A stretch of DNA of 64,000 nucleotides from Puniceibacterium sediminis (GTDB taxonomy: Bacteria > Pseudomonadota > Alphaproteobacteria > Rhodobacterales > Rhodobacteraceae). Shown here piece after piece: positions 25,107 to 33,806 of this stretch. Location of the stretch: positions 1 through 64,000 of the forward strand of contig NZ_FZNN01000009.1 of the NCBI RefSeq assembly GCF_900188035.1, in the 5' to 3' direction. The position numbers were made by a program, and so were the translations under genes. Within the stretch, counting starts at the first letter, position 1. The number at the start of each line of letters is the position of its first letter. The notes beneath the pieces are model-generated. The model searched no databases and had not been told where the DNA came from. It was given only the letters and a program-made list of their open reading frames with translations.

Positions 25107-25978
25107 CGAAACCCAATCTCCTTGAGGCGCTATCGGGCGATCAGTTCGTCGTCGCGCCGGGTATCCATGACATGATCGCTGCCTCCGTCTTCAATACCAG
25201 CGGCTTCGATTTTGCCTATGCGTCGGGCTATTGGATGAGCGCATCCGCCTACGGGATGCCCGATGCGGGCATTGTGACCTATACGCAGATGGTCGACCGT
25301 GTCCGTACCCTGTGCCAGACCGTGAACGGCGGGGTGATCGCGGATGCGGACACCGGTTACGGCGGTCTATTGAACGTGCATCACACGGTGCGCGGCTATG
25401 AGGAGGTCGGCGTCACCGCGATCCAGATCGAAGACCAGGAATTCCCCAAGAAATGCGGGCATACGCCCTTTAAGCGCATCGTCCCGATCGAGGATATGGT
25501 CGAGAAGATCAAGGTTGCCTGCGACGCGCGTAGCGACCCCTCGATGGCCGTCATCGCGCGCACCGATGCGCGGCAGTCCGAAGGTTTCGAAGGCGCGATG
25601 AAGCGGATCAAGGCCTATGGCGCAGCCGGGGCGGATGTCTTGTTCGTCGAAGCGCTGACCTCGGAGGAAGAAATGCGCGAGGCCTGCCGCAGCCTTAGCA
25701 AGCCGACCATGGCGAATATGGCCGACGGCGGGCTGACCCCGATCAAGAGCGCGTCGGAGTTGAAGGCGCTTGGCTATTCCATGGCGATCTACCCCGCCGC
25801 CACCGGCCTCGCCGCCGCCGAGGCCGCCCGCAAGGTGTTCGACGCCCTGCGCGAAGAGGGTACATCGCAAAGCGATCGTGTCGATCTGTTTTCCTTCTCG
25901 GAATTCAACTCGCTCATCGGGTTCGAAGAGGTCTGGGAGTTCGAACGAAAGTGGGCCCGTCCGGAAGATAAGGCGTGA
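25103..25978 (+). CDS. isocitrate lyase/PEP mutase-family enzyme
   Basis: 291 residues. The Mg-binding DADTGYG (about 76), EDQEFPKKCGH (about 108-118, with the lyase-type Lys-Cys-Gly-His catalytic loop) and ARTDARQSEGFEGAMKR define the ICL/PEPM superfamily, and the KKCGH loop favours C-C bond lyases over phosphonomutases. Candidates are methylisocitrate-, 2,3-dimethylmalate- or oxaloacetate-type lyases/hydrolases. Placed after a hydratase pair and an amidase, it would cleave the 2-hydroxy-dicarboxylate formed by hydration. Overlaps both neighbours (ATGA, GTGA). Confidence 0.83.
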   Translation: MTKPNLLEALSGDQFVVAPGIHDMIAASVFNTSGFDFAYASGYWMSASAYGMPDAGIVTYTQMVDRVRTLCQTVNGGVIADADTGYGGLLNVHHTVRGYEEVGVTAIQIEDQEFPKKCGHTPFKRIVPIEDMVEKIKVACDARSDPSMAVIARTDARQSEGFEGAMKRIKAYGAAGADVLFVEALTSEEEMREACRSLSKPTMANMADGGLTPIKSASELKALGYSMAIYPAATGLAAAEAARKVFDALREEGTSQSDRVDLFSFSEFNSLIGFEEVWEFERKWARPEDKA

Positions 25979-26907
25979 CCCGTGTAGCCTGTATCGGTGC
26001 GGGGCTTGTCGGGTCATCCTGGGCTTATGTGTTTGCGAAGGCGGGTTGTGATGTCACGGTCTTTGACCAGCGCGGCGGTGATGCCTGGGACCAGACGCGC
26101 GGTCTGATCGGCCGGACGGCAGAGGTGCTTGGCACCGGGGCCGATGCGGTGCTGGAGCGAATTCGATTTGCGCCGACGCTGGCAGAGGCGCTGTCCGGCG
26201 TCGAGCATGTCCAGGAATCGATCAAGGAGGATGTGGCCGTGAAACGCGCCGTCTTTGCCGAGATTGACGCCCTTTCCCCCGCCGAGGCAATCCTTGCCTC
26301 CTCAACCTCGGCGCTGCTCGGGTCGACGTTTCTGGATATACCAGGTGCCGCACGCGCCATGGTAGCTCACCCGGTGAACCCGCCCGCGTTGATACCGTTG
26401 GTCGAACTTTGCCCGACGCCCGCGACCGCACCGGAGACGGTCGAGCGGACCCGTGCCTTTATGGAGCGGATGGGCATGAAGCCGGTCTCTCTGACGCGCG
26501 AGATAGAGGGGTTTTTGTTGAATCGGCTGCAATACACGCTGGTGGCCGAAGCCATGCACCTGATTGGCGAGGGCTATTGCACGGCAAGAGATATCGACCG
26601 GGTGCTTACCGATGGGCTGGCGCTGAGATGGGCAACCATCGGACCATTCGGGGTTGCTCATCTGAACGCCGCCAAGGGGTTTCAGGACTTTGTCGACCAT
26701 CTGGGCGGGATGATGCGCACCGTTGGTCGCTCTGCACGCACCGACTATGATTGGCCCGAGGGGCTGGTCGCGGACATCCACAAGGAGATGGACGCCGTAA
26801 TGCCGGTACGCGATGCAGGTCTGTGGCAGGCTTGGCGAGATGAGAATATCCACGCCGTCCGCCGAGTCCAGAGCGAGTGCGACGATCGGGCCCCCGGCAA
26901 CGGATGA
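25975..26907 (+). CDS. 3-hydroxyacyl-CoA dehydrogenase/lambda-crystallin-like NAD-dependent dehydrogenase
   Basis: 310 residues. N-terminal Rossmann motif CIGAGLVGSSWAYVFAKAG (about 5-23), the HxxNPP block in VAHPVNPPALIPLVEL, EGFLLNRLQYTLVAEAMHLI, and a C-terminal 3HCDH domain. This size and layout match free-acid enzymes such as L-gulonate 3-dehydrogenase and carnitine dehydrogenase, not the long multifunctional fatty-acid forms. The start is GTG 25975, overlapping the lyase stop. Last gene of the operon; likely oxidises a beta-hydroxy acid. Confidence 0.8.
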   Translation: MTRVACIGAGLVGSSWAYVFAKAGCDVTVFDQRGGDAWDQTRGLIGRTAEVLGTGADAVLERIRFAPTLAEALSGVEHVQESIKEDVAVKRAVFAEIDALSPAEAILASSTSALLGSTFLDIPGAARAMVAHPVNPPALIPLVELCPTPATAPETVERTRAFMERMGMKPVSLTREIEGFLLNRLQYTLVAEAMHLIGEGYCTARDIDRVLTDGLALRWATIGPFGVAHLNAAKGFQDFVDHLGGMMRTVGRSARTDYDWPEGLVADIHKEMDAVMPVRDAGLWQAWRDENIHAVRRVQSECDDRAPGNG

Positions 26908-27037
26908 CGTGATAATTTCGGCCACCGCGCATTGCTATGCGATGGCTGAAAATTTGGACTGAATTGAATTTGGTCCCTAAAAAATGGGTGAATCATGCGA
27001 TCTTAGAAAGAAAATGGGTGGACAAATACGCATGTTA

Positions 27038-27051
27038 TGCATGCGTATGCA
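27038..27051. promoter_or_regulatory. TGCATRCGYATGCA operator upstream of hyuA
   Basis: TGCATGCGTATGCA, exact consensus, in the orientation opposite to the 22299 copy. A partial second site (AATACGCATG, 27026-27035) lies just upstream. It ends 54 bases before the hyuA-like ATG, within the 198-base gap after the hydratase operon. Confidence 0.75.
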
Positions 27052-27105
27052 ATGCATCGGCGCGGGCTGCGTCTGGAACGGCGAATTAGCAGATAGGCGA
27101 AACGA

Positions 27106-29163
27106 ATGAGACTAGGAGTTGATGTCGGGGGAACGTTCACCGACCTCGTGTTGCACGATGAGACCTCGAAACGAACATATCAGGCCAAGACACCGTCGAC
27201 GCCCGAAGACCAGTCGATCGGGGTGGCCGCAGGCGTCAAGCTGATCTGCGAGAAGGCGGGAATTGACGCGAAAGACATCTCGTTGATCCTGCACGGAACC
27301 ACGGTGGCGACCAATGCCGTGCTGGAAGGCAAAGGCGCCCGCGTCGGCCTGCTGGTGTCCGAAGGGTTCGAATACACCCTGCACCTGGCCAAGTCCTGGA
27401 CACCGGGGCCGCTGTTCGGCTGGATCGTCATGGACAAGCCTGATCCGCTGGCGTCGCTGGCTGACACGCGGGGCATTCCAGGCAGGATGAATGCCCGGGG
27501 CGAAGAGGTTGCGCCTTTTGACGCCGAAGCGGCAACAAAACTGATTGATGATCTCTGCGGATCGGGAATCGAGGCGTTGACGATCTCGCTGATGCACTCC
27601 TACGCCAACCCGGCGCATGAGCGCGCGTTGGCCGCCATCGTGGCAGAGCGTTTCCCCGATATCCCGGTGTCGCTCTCCTCGGACATTCTGCCCGAGTTCC
27701 GCGAATACGACCGCGCCATCACCACAGTGATGAACGATTATGTCCGTCCGATCATGACGCGCTACCTGTCGCGGATCGAGGACCGGCTGCAGGCCGAGGG
27801 TATCGATTCCCGTCTGCATATCGTGCGCTCCGACGGCGGTCTGATGAGCGCCCAGGCGGCGGCTGAACGTCCGGTGCATACCGTACTGTCCGGCCCGGCC
27901 GGCGGCGTGACCTCCACCGTGATGATCGCAAGGCGCACTGCCTACAAGAACCTGCTGGCCTTCGATATGGGCGGCACCTCGACCGACGTTTCGGTGATCC
28001 TGAACGGTGAACCGACAATTTCGCGCTCGACCGAGGTGGGCAGCTTCCCGGCCAAGGTTCCCACGCTTGACGTGCGGTCGGTAGGCGCAGGGGGTGGCTC
28101 TATCGCGGATGTGTCCGAACTGACGAAATCCCTGCGCGTCGGGCCGCGCAGCGCGGGTGCCCGTCCCGGTCCGGTCTCCTACGGCCGTGGCGGCACTGAG
28201 CCCGCGGTCAGTGACGCGAATGTGGTCTTGGGCTACCTGCCTCCCGTTCTCCTCGGGGGCGACATGAAGCTGGACGTGGAGGGCGCCCGCGCCGCCGTGG
28301 GCCGCATCGGGGAAACCCTGGGGCTCAGCCCGGAGGACGCTGCGCAAGGCATTCTGGACATCGCAAACGAGGTGATGCTGGGGGCGCTTCGTGTGATCAC
28401 CGTTCAGCGCGGCCTCGACCCGCGCGAATTCGGTATCGTCGCCTTCGGTGGCGCTGGCCCGCTGCATGCCAATGCCATGGCCGAACTGCTTGGCTGCTAT
28501 CCGGTGGTCGTGCCGACCAACCCGGGGGTGCTGTCCGCGCTGGGCTTTCTGGAAAGTGAATTCAAGAACGAATTCGTGCAGACCTTCATCCGGTCGACGA
28601 CCGGGATGGATGCCGATCTGGTCTGGTCCCGCTTCGGAGAGCTGGAAGGCAAGGCCTTGGAATGGCTGGACAGTGAAGAGGTGCCGGAAGGCGACCGGAC
28701 GATCCGCTATTCGCTGGACCTGCGTTACGAACAGCAGGGCTTCGAAGTGTCGGTGGACATCGACCGCGCCACGGTCGAAGCCAAGGGCACGCTGGATGCG
28801 GTGATCGAAAAGTTCAACGAGCAGCACGAACAGCTCTATGGTGTGCGCTTCACGGTGCCGGTGGAACTGGTCGCCCTGCGCGTGGTTGCAACAGGTGCCA
28901 CGATGCCCGTCGAGGAAGACGTCGCCGCCACGGCGGGCGCCAGCCTGCAAGACGCGCTGATGGAAACCCGCCCAGCCTATTTCAAGGGCAAATGGGTGGA
29001 CACGCCGAACTATGACCGTGCCAAGTTGCCGCCGGGCATCAAGGTCCCTGGTCCGGCGATCATACGTCAGTACGACACCACGATCGTGCTGCTGTCCGAT
29101 CATTACGCCGAGCTGGAAGAGCACGGCAACCTGCTAATCTGGCCGAATGCGAAGGAGTCCTGA
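27106..29163 (+). CDS. hydantoinase/oxoprolinase family subunit A
   Basis: 685 residues, HyuA family. N-terminal actin-like ATPase entry LGVDVGGTFTDLVL (about 3-16), HGTTVATNAVLEGKGARVGLL, FDMGGTSTDVSVI and GAGGGSIA (about 325), GGAGPLHANAMAELL near residue 450. These subunits use ATP to phosphorylate and open cyclic amides such as N-methylhydantoin, 5-oxoproline or caprolactam; relatives carboxylate ketones. It sits directly after an exact operator and is followed by subunit B with a short overlap region. Substrate unknown. Confidence 0.87.
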   Translation: MRLGVDVGGTFTDLVLHDETSKRTYQAKTPSTPEDQSIGVAAGVKLICEKAGIDAKDISLILHGTTVATNAVLEGKGARVGLLVSEGFEYTLHLAKSWTPGPLFGWIVMDKPDPLASLADTRGIPGRMNARGEEVAPFDAEAATKLIDDLCGSGIEALTISLMHSYANPAHERALAAIVAERFPDIPVSLSSDILPEFREYDRAITTVMNDYVRPIMTRYLSRIEDRLQAEGIDSRLHIVRSDGGLMSAQAAAERPVHTVLSGPAGGVTSTVMIARRTAYKNLLAFDMGGTSTDVSVILNGEPTISRSTEVGSFPAKVPTLDVRSVGAGGGSIADVSELTKSLRVGPRSAGARPGPVSYGRGGTEPAVSDANVVLGYLPPVLLGGDMKLDVEGARAAVGRIGETLGLSPEDAAQGILDIANEVMLGALRVITVQRGLDPREFGIVAFGGAGPLHANAMAELLGCYPVVVPTNPGVLSALGFLESEFKNEFVQTFIRSTTGMDADLVWSRFGELEGKALEWLDSEEVPEGDRTIRYSLDLRYEQQGFEVSVDIDRATVEAKGTLDAVIEKFNEQHEQLYGVRFTVPVELVALRVVATGATMPVEEDVAATAGASLQDALMETRPAYFKGKWVDTPNYDRAKLPPGIKVPGPAIIRQYDTTIVLLSDHYAELEEHGNLLIWPNAKES

Positions 29164-29164
29164 G

Positions 29165-30925
29165 ATGGCGAACGTCGATCCTATTACCCTTGATATCATC
29201 GAGAACGCACTCAAGAACGCCCGATTTGAAATGGACGGCGTCGTGGTGCGGATCTCGCTGTCTCCGGTGATCCGGGAACAGCACGACGAATTCCCGATGA
29301 TCTGCAACGAACGCGGGCAGATGATCGTGGGCCAGTTCGGCTCCTATATTCCGGCCATCGTTGAACAGTTTGACGGCGACGTGAACGAAGGCGACATCTT
29401 CGTCTGGAACGATCCATATGCCTGCAAGGGCTCGATCTCGCACAATAACGACTGGTGCGTGATGATGCCGATCTTCCATGACGGCGTGCTGGTCGGCTTC
29501 TCCTCGATCTTCGGTCATATGGTGGACGTGGGGGGCAAGGTGCCCGGCTCCATGCCGTTCGATGCCCGCTCGATCTGGGAGGAGGGGCTGCGCATCCCGC
29601 CGGTCCGCATCTATGACAAGGGTGTGCTGAACGAGGGTGTTCTGGCAATCATGCTGAACAACACTCGTACGCCCGACATGAACCGTGCCGACCTGATGGC
29701 GCTGATTGCCGGGTGCAAGACCGCCTCGACCCGTATCCGGGAGCTTTGCGACCGTTTCGGCCGCGAGACCTATATGTCCGCCTGCGATATGCTGCTGGAC
29801 CGGACCCGGTCGGCCATGTCTGTTCTGATCGACAAGTATATCTCGGAAGAGCCCGTCAGCTTTACCGATTATGTCGATGATGACGGCGTCGGCAACGGCC
29901 CGTTCAAGATGCATCTGTCGATCTACAAGAAGGATGGCAAGGCGGTCTTTGACTGGACGGGGACGGACGATCAGGCCGAAGGGCCGATCAACTTCCACAT
30001 CCACGAAGGGCTCTGCAAACTCTTCTTCGGCGTCTACATGATCATGGCCTTCGACCCGGACATCCTGTTCAACGAAGGCTTCTATGACCTGTTCGAAGTC
30101 GTTCTGCCCGAAGGCAGCCTTCTGAACCCGAGGTTCCCCGCCGCCCTGTCCAACCGTCTGAACACGCATACGCGGTTCTTCGATTGCCAGGCCGGGGCCC
30201 TTGGTCAACGGGCGCCGCACCTGTCGATGGCGGCGGGCTATGGCACCAGCCCGCATTTCATTTTCACCGGGCATGACAAGGACGGGAAGTACTTCCAGCT
30301 GATGGAGCTTCTGTTCGGCGGTGTTCCCGGCCGGCCCCGTGGCGACGGTCTGGACGGCCATGCATGGTGGCCTCTGTTTTCTGCCACCCCGATCGAATAC
30401 ATCGAGAACTATTACCCGGTGATCGTCGAAAGCTATCGCCCGATCCGCGACTCGGGCGGGCCCGGCCTGCATCGTGGCGGTGCCGGGATCGAAAAGATCT
30501 ACCGGGTGCTCGAACCCGGCCGCATCTCGATCCATGACGACCGCGAGGTCGTGCCGCCTTGGGGCATCAACGGCGGGCAGTTTGGCGGAACCTCCAGCAA
30601 ATGGGTTGTGCGCGCCGACACCGGCAAGACCGAGCGTATTCCCTCCAAGATCGACAACCTCGTGGTCGAAGCGGGCGACAAGGTGATCTTCCGCACTGCC
30701 GGGTCCGGCGGATGGGGCGATCCGTTCGAAAGACCGGCGGATAGCGTGGCGCGCGACGTGCGCTATGACCTGGTGTCAACCGAACAGGCGCACGACGGTT
30801 ATGGCGTGGTCGTGACCGCCAAAGGCGAAGTCGATGAAGCGGCGACCAACTCTCTCCGGTCCAGGCTGAAGGCCGACCGGGGTGAGCCGCAGCCGTTCAA
30901 CTTCGGGTTCGAACCTGCCGCATGA
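29165..30925 (+). CDS. hydantoinase/oxoprolinase family subunit B
   Basis: 586 residues, HyuB family. MANVDPITLDIIENALKNARFEMD is the standard opening; RISLSPVIREQHDEFPMICNERGQMI, FVWNDPYACKGSISHNND, SGGPGLHRGGAGIEKIYRVLEPG and the C-terminal GSGGWGDPFERP follow. ATG 29165 has AAGGAG in front; the longer frame from 29147 lies within the A gene. It is the obligate partner of the A subunit. Paired with the N-carbamoyl-type amidase upstream it could give a two-step cyclic-ureide or cyclic-amide opening. A strong hairpin follows. Confidence 0.88.
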   Translation: MANVDPITLDIIENALKNARFEMDGVVVRISLSPVIREQHDEFPMICNERGQMIVGQFGSYIPAIVEQFDGDVNEGDIFVWNDPYACKGSISHNNDWCVMMPIFHDGVLVGFSSIFGHMVDVGGKVPGSMPFDARSIWEEGLRIPPVRIYDKGVLNEGVLAIMLNNTRTPDMNRADLMALIAGCKTASTRIRELCDRFGRETYMSACDMLLDRTRSAMSVLIDKYISEEPVSFTDYVDDDGVGNGPFKMHLSIYKKDGKAVFDWTGTDDQAEGPINFHIHEGLCKLFFGVYMIMAFDPDILFNEGFYDLFEVVLPEGSLLNPRFPAALSNRLNTHTRFFDCQAGALGQRAPHLSMAAGYGTSPHFIFTGHDKDGKYFQLMELLFGGVPGRPRGDGLDGHAWWPLFSATPIEYIENYYPVIVESYRPIRDSGGPGLHRGGAGIEKIYRVLEPGRISIHDDREVVPPWGINGGQFGGTSSKWVVRADTGKTERIPSKIDNLVVEAGDKVIFRTAGSGGWGDPFERPADSVARDVRYDLVSTEQAHDGYGVVVTAKGEVDEAATNSLRSRLKADRGEPQPFNFGFEPAA

Positions 30926-30932
30926 AGATGCG

Positions 30933-30962
30933 GCGCGGCCGACGCAATGATGTCGGCCGCGC
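30933..30962 (+). terminator. terminator-like hairpin between hyuB and lacI
   Basis: GCGCGGCCGAC (30933-30943) pairs perfectly over 11 bases with GTCGGCCGCGC (30952-30962), loop GCAATGAT, followed by TCTAATTCC. It lies between convergent genes and could stop transcription from both sides, though the T-run is poor. Confidence 0.6.
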
Positions 30963-30998
30963 TCTAATTCCTGAATTTTGAGGGGGCTGAAGGGCGGC

Positions 30999-32054
30999 TC
31001 AGACCTCGGGTGGTGCATCGCCCGGCACTGTCTTGCGCCAGACCATGTGGCCGCGGATCGGTTGATCATGGGTCAGGTCGATCGGCTGGCCGGGATTGTC
31101 CAGGTTCAGATGTTCGATGGTGGCCCGCACCATTCTCTTGATCGGTTGCCGCACTGTGGTGAGTTGGTAGGGCAGGCGGGCGCCTTCGGGAATATCGTCA
31201 AAGCCAGCGATCATGACATCGCCGGGGACGCTCAGCCCGAGGTGGTGGCGCAGAGTATCCATTGCGCCCATGGCCATCGTATCGTTGATGCCAAAGATCG
31301 CATCCGGCAGGCCGTCCGCATCGGCATGCATCCGCCGCACGGCATCGCAGGCCCCCTCATAGGTCGAATTGCCCTCAAAGCTGCGGATCGCGGTGCGCGG
31401 TACGCCATTCTCGATCAGACGTTCGACAAAGCCTGACACACGGTCCTTGCTGGTGGTGCCATTGGGATCCCCCGTGATCATGCCAAAGGTTTTCGCCCCG
31501 GCCCGCAGGAAAGCCTCGGCGATCTGGCGACCGCCCCAGGAATTGTCGCAGCGGACGCCAAAGGCGCCGGACTGCGGAATATAGCGATTGAAAAGCACGA
31601 CCGGTATGCCCCGGTTATGACACATGCCGACCATCTGGGTGGACAGTTGGGCCGAGGTCAGGATCACGCCGTCAATCTGGTATCGTAGCAGCCGCATGAT
31701 GGCGTCGTCGGTGGCCAGATCTTCGTTCACGGTAAAGACCAGCAATTGACGATCCCGGTCCTGCATTTCGCGGCCGAATGCCTCCAGCACATGTGTGTAG
31801 AACGGATTGTGCAGATCACCGAGGATCAGCGCGACAATGTTCGACCTGTGCGTGGTCAGACTGCTGGCGATGGAATTGGGCACGTAGTTGAGCTTGCGCG
31901 CCGCGTCCAAAATCTTGTCACGGGTTTCAGGGGCAATGCTGGCGCCCGGTTTGAACGCCCGCGACACCGCCGATTGGGACACCCCGGCCAGTGCGGCCAC
32001 GTCAAATGACGTGGTCCGGATCGAGCCCTCGCGATACTTTTTCCGTTTCGTCAT
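30999..32054 (-). CDS. LacI-family transcriptional regulator of the 21-40 kb regulon
   Basis: 351 residues. Helix-turn-helix TSFDVAALAGVSQSAVSRAF (about 15-34), hinge LNYVPNSIASSL, then a sensor domain with NIVALILGDLHNPFYTHVL, FGINDTMAMGAMDTLRHH and IAGFDDIPEGARL. It is the last gene of a minus-strand operon behind the epimerase and SDR, or has a promoter of its own in the 100-base gap before it. It is the only LacI gene near the operators TGCATRCGYATGCA at 22299, 27038, 37533 and 37777, so it is the likely binder. The effector may be the imported sugar-like or ureide compound. Confidence 0.88.
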   Translation of the reverse strand: MTKRKKYREGSIRTTSFDVAALAGVSQSAVSRAFKPGASIAPETRDKILDAARKLNYVPNSIASSLTTHRSNIVALILGDLHNPFYTHVLEAFGREMQDRDRQLLVFTVNEDLATDDAIMRLLRYQIDGVILTSAQLSTQMVGMCHNRGIPVVLFNRYIPQSGAFGVRCDNSWGGRQIAEAFLRAGAKTFGMITGDPNGTTSKDRVSGFVERLIENGVPRTAIRSFEGNSTYEGACDAVRRMHADADGLPDAIFGINDTMAMGAMDTLRHHLGLSVPGDVMIAGFDDIPEGARLPYQLTTVRQPIKRMVRATIEHLNLDNPGQPIDLTHDQPIRGHMVWRKTVPGDAPPEV

Positions 32055-32153
32055 CTGTCCCCCGTTTACGCGACATCACATCATTTTGCTCTAATTGCGA
32101 GGAAATCCTATTGGACTACATCATCTTCCCGCAACAAGGCGAAAAAAAGCACA

Positions 32154-32900
32154 TTATGCAGCCGTCCAGCCACCATCGACTGGCAGGACTGTCCCGGTCA
32201 CGAAACTGGCGTCCGGCCCCAGCAGGAAGGCGGCGACATTCGCGACTTCCTCGGGCGTGCCAAACCGATTGACGGGGTGACGGGCGCGGGCGTCGGCCAC
32301 GGCCTTGTCGTCCCGACCGAGGAACGACCGCGTCATCATTGGCGTCGCCGTTGCACCCGGGGCGATCGCGTTCACGCGCAATCCATCCTTCGCGTAATCC
32401 ACGGCCAGGCTTTTGGCCAAGGCGTTGATCGCGCCTTTTGATGCCGCGTATGCCGGGCAGTCGCGGGCACCGCTGATCGACAATTGCGACGAACAGAACA
32501 GCATGGCGCCTTGTCGCGCGATCAGGCTAGGCAGAAACGCCCGCGCGCACAGGACGGTTCCGATCAGGTTGACCTCCAGCACGCGGCGCCAGGCCGCGAT
32601 GTCGAGCAGATCAAGGCGACCGGGCATCTCGATCCCGGCGAAGGTGGCCAGGCCATCAAGACCATCCTCATGGCGCTTGGCCAGCTGCTTTACGGCCGGC
32701 TCGTCGCAGATGTCGATCGTATGGCATTCGGCCCGCTTTGGCATTGCGTCCGGAAACCTCTGGTCCATTGCGACCACCTGAGCCCCCCTGATGCAAAGCA
32801 CCTGCGTCAGGGCATGACCAATTCCGCTACCGGCGCCCGTGACCACGAACCTGCGGCCGTTCAATGTTTCGCCGGTCAATAAGGGTGCTCCTTCAACCAT
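32154..32900 (-). CDS. SDR-family oxidoreductase
   Basis: 248 residues. Cofactor motif TGAGSGIGHALTQVL (about 21-35), Ser in FCSSQLSISGARDC, Y-x-x-x-K in PAYAASKGAINALAKSLA, and the C-terminal GTVLPVDGGWTAA. It overlaps the upstream epimerase gene by 25 bases, and is followed by the LacI gene. As part of the ABC operon it probably oxidises the imported compound or its product; substrate unknown. Confidence 0.83.
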   Translation of the reverse strand: MVEGAPLLTGETLNGRRFVVTGAGSGIGHALTQVLCIRGAQVVAMDQRFPDAMPKRAECHTIDICDEPAVKQLAKRHEDGLDGLATFAGIEMPGRLDLLDIAAWRRVLEVNLIGTVLCARAFLPSLIARQGAMLFCSSQLSISGARDCPAYAASKGAINALAKSLAVDYAKDGLRVNAIAPGATATPMMTRSFLGRDDKAVADARARHPVNRFGTPEEVANVAAFLLGPDASFVTGTVLPVDGGWTAA

Positions 32901-33799
32901 TCGACATAGTCCGCAAGACCGGACCCAAAGGGAATTGCGGGCGCCCAGCCCAGCTCGCGCCGGGCCTTGTCTGTTTCGATCCTGCCCTGCACTTCGGTGC
33001 CAGGCAAAAGGCCGGGGCCGACGCTGGCCGAGGTGCCCGGCGCAAGGGCCGCAATCAATCTGACGATCTCGCGAACCGTCAGGACTTCATCCCCGTCGAT
33101 GTTATAAGCGGGGGAGGGGAGCGTCTTTGCGTCAAGCGCCAGAAGGATCGCCTGCACGACGTCCGCAACATGCACGAATTGCAGCAGGTGATCGCCGCCT
33201 TCGCTCAGTTCGTAGCGCTCGCCATGCGCGCTGCGCACGACCGGCTGGATCAGGGCATCGGTCACCCGCCCCGGCCCATAGACCCACCCTGCCCGAAGCG
33301 CCGTCGCCGACAACCCATGCTGCGTGGCAAAGCTTTGCAGGATAAGGTCCGCAGCGGCTTTGCTGGTGCCATAGGCATTGCTGGCAGAAAGCGGGGCTTC
33401 CTCGGTTACCGGGGGCCTGCCGCCGTCTGGCGTGAAGCCGTAGGTCGAGACCGACGACAGGCCGACGAAACGGCGCAGGCCAAAGTCCCTTGCCAGTGAC
33501 AGCAATCCGGTCGTGCCCCTGACGTTTATGTCGATGACCTCGGCCGGATTGTCGGCCAGAAGCATCGGGCCCGAGATGCCGCCGCAGTGGATCACCGCGC
33601 CACATCTGGCCATGGCGGGTGCATGGCGCAGGGTGTCGCGGATATCGGCGCTGTAGCTCTCGACCCCGGCGGCTGGTGGAAGCACCCCGACATCGGTTGC
33701 GATGACCGGAGTGCCACGATCCATCAGCGCCCGGACGAGATGGCGGCCGATAAAGCCGCCAGCGCCGGTCACCAAGACGCGGTTGTTTTCCTTTGCCAT
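32876..33799 (-). CDS. NAD-dependent epimerase/dehydratase family protein
   Basis: 307 residues, extended SDR. VLVTGAGGFIGRHLVRAL (about 8-25), Ser/Thr region LSSVSTYGF and the catalytic Y-x-x-x-K in NAYGTSKAAADLI, plus RAGWVYGPGR. Members of this group linked to sugar ABC systems act as sugar dehydrogenases (for example uronate or erythronate types) as well as nucleotide-sugar epimerases. It sits between the permease and SDR genes of the minus-strand operon, so a catabolic role is more likely than a cell-wall one. Confidence 0.82.
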   Translation of the reverse strand: MAKENNRVLVTGAGGFIGRHLVRALMDRGTPVIATDVGVLPPAAGVESYSADIRDTLRHAPAMARCGAVIHCGGISGPMLLADNPAEVIDINVRGTTGLLSLARDFGLRRFVGLSSVSTYGFTPDGGRPPVTEEAPLSASNAYGTSKAAADLILQSFATQHGLSATALRAGWVYGPGRVTDALIQPVVRSAHGERYELSEGGDHLLQFVHVADVVQAILLALDAKTLPSPAYNIDGDEVLTVREIVRLIAALAPGTSASVGPGLLPGTEVQGRIETDKARRELGWAPAIPFGSGLADYVEWLKEHPY

Positions 33800-33806
33800 T
33801 TCGGCC

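Noticed and set aside
27112-29124. Long open frame (about 670 codons) antisense to hyuA
   Set aside because: Shadow frame caused by strong third-position G/C bias; product has no recognisable domain, while the plus strand is a clear HyuA.
29060-30535. 491-codon open frame antisense to hyuB
   Set aside because: Shadow of hyuB; no motif and no convincing start context.
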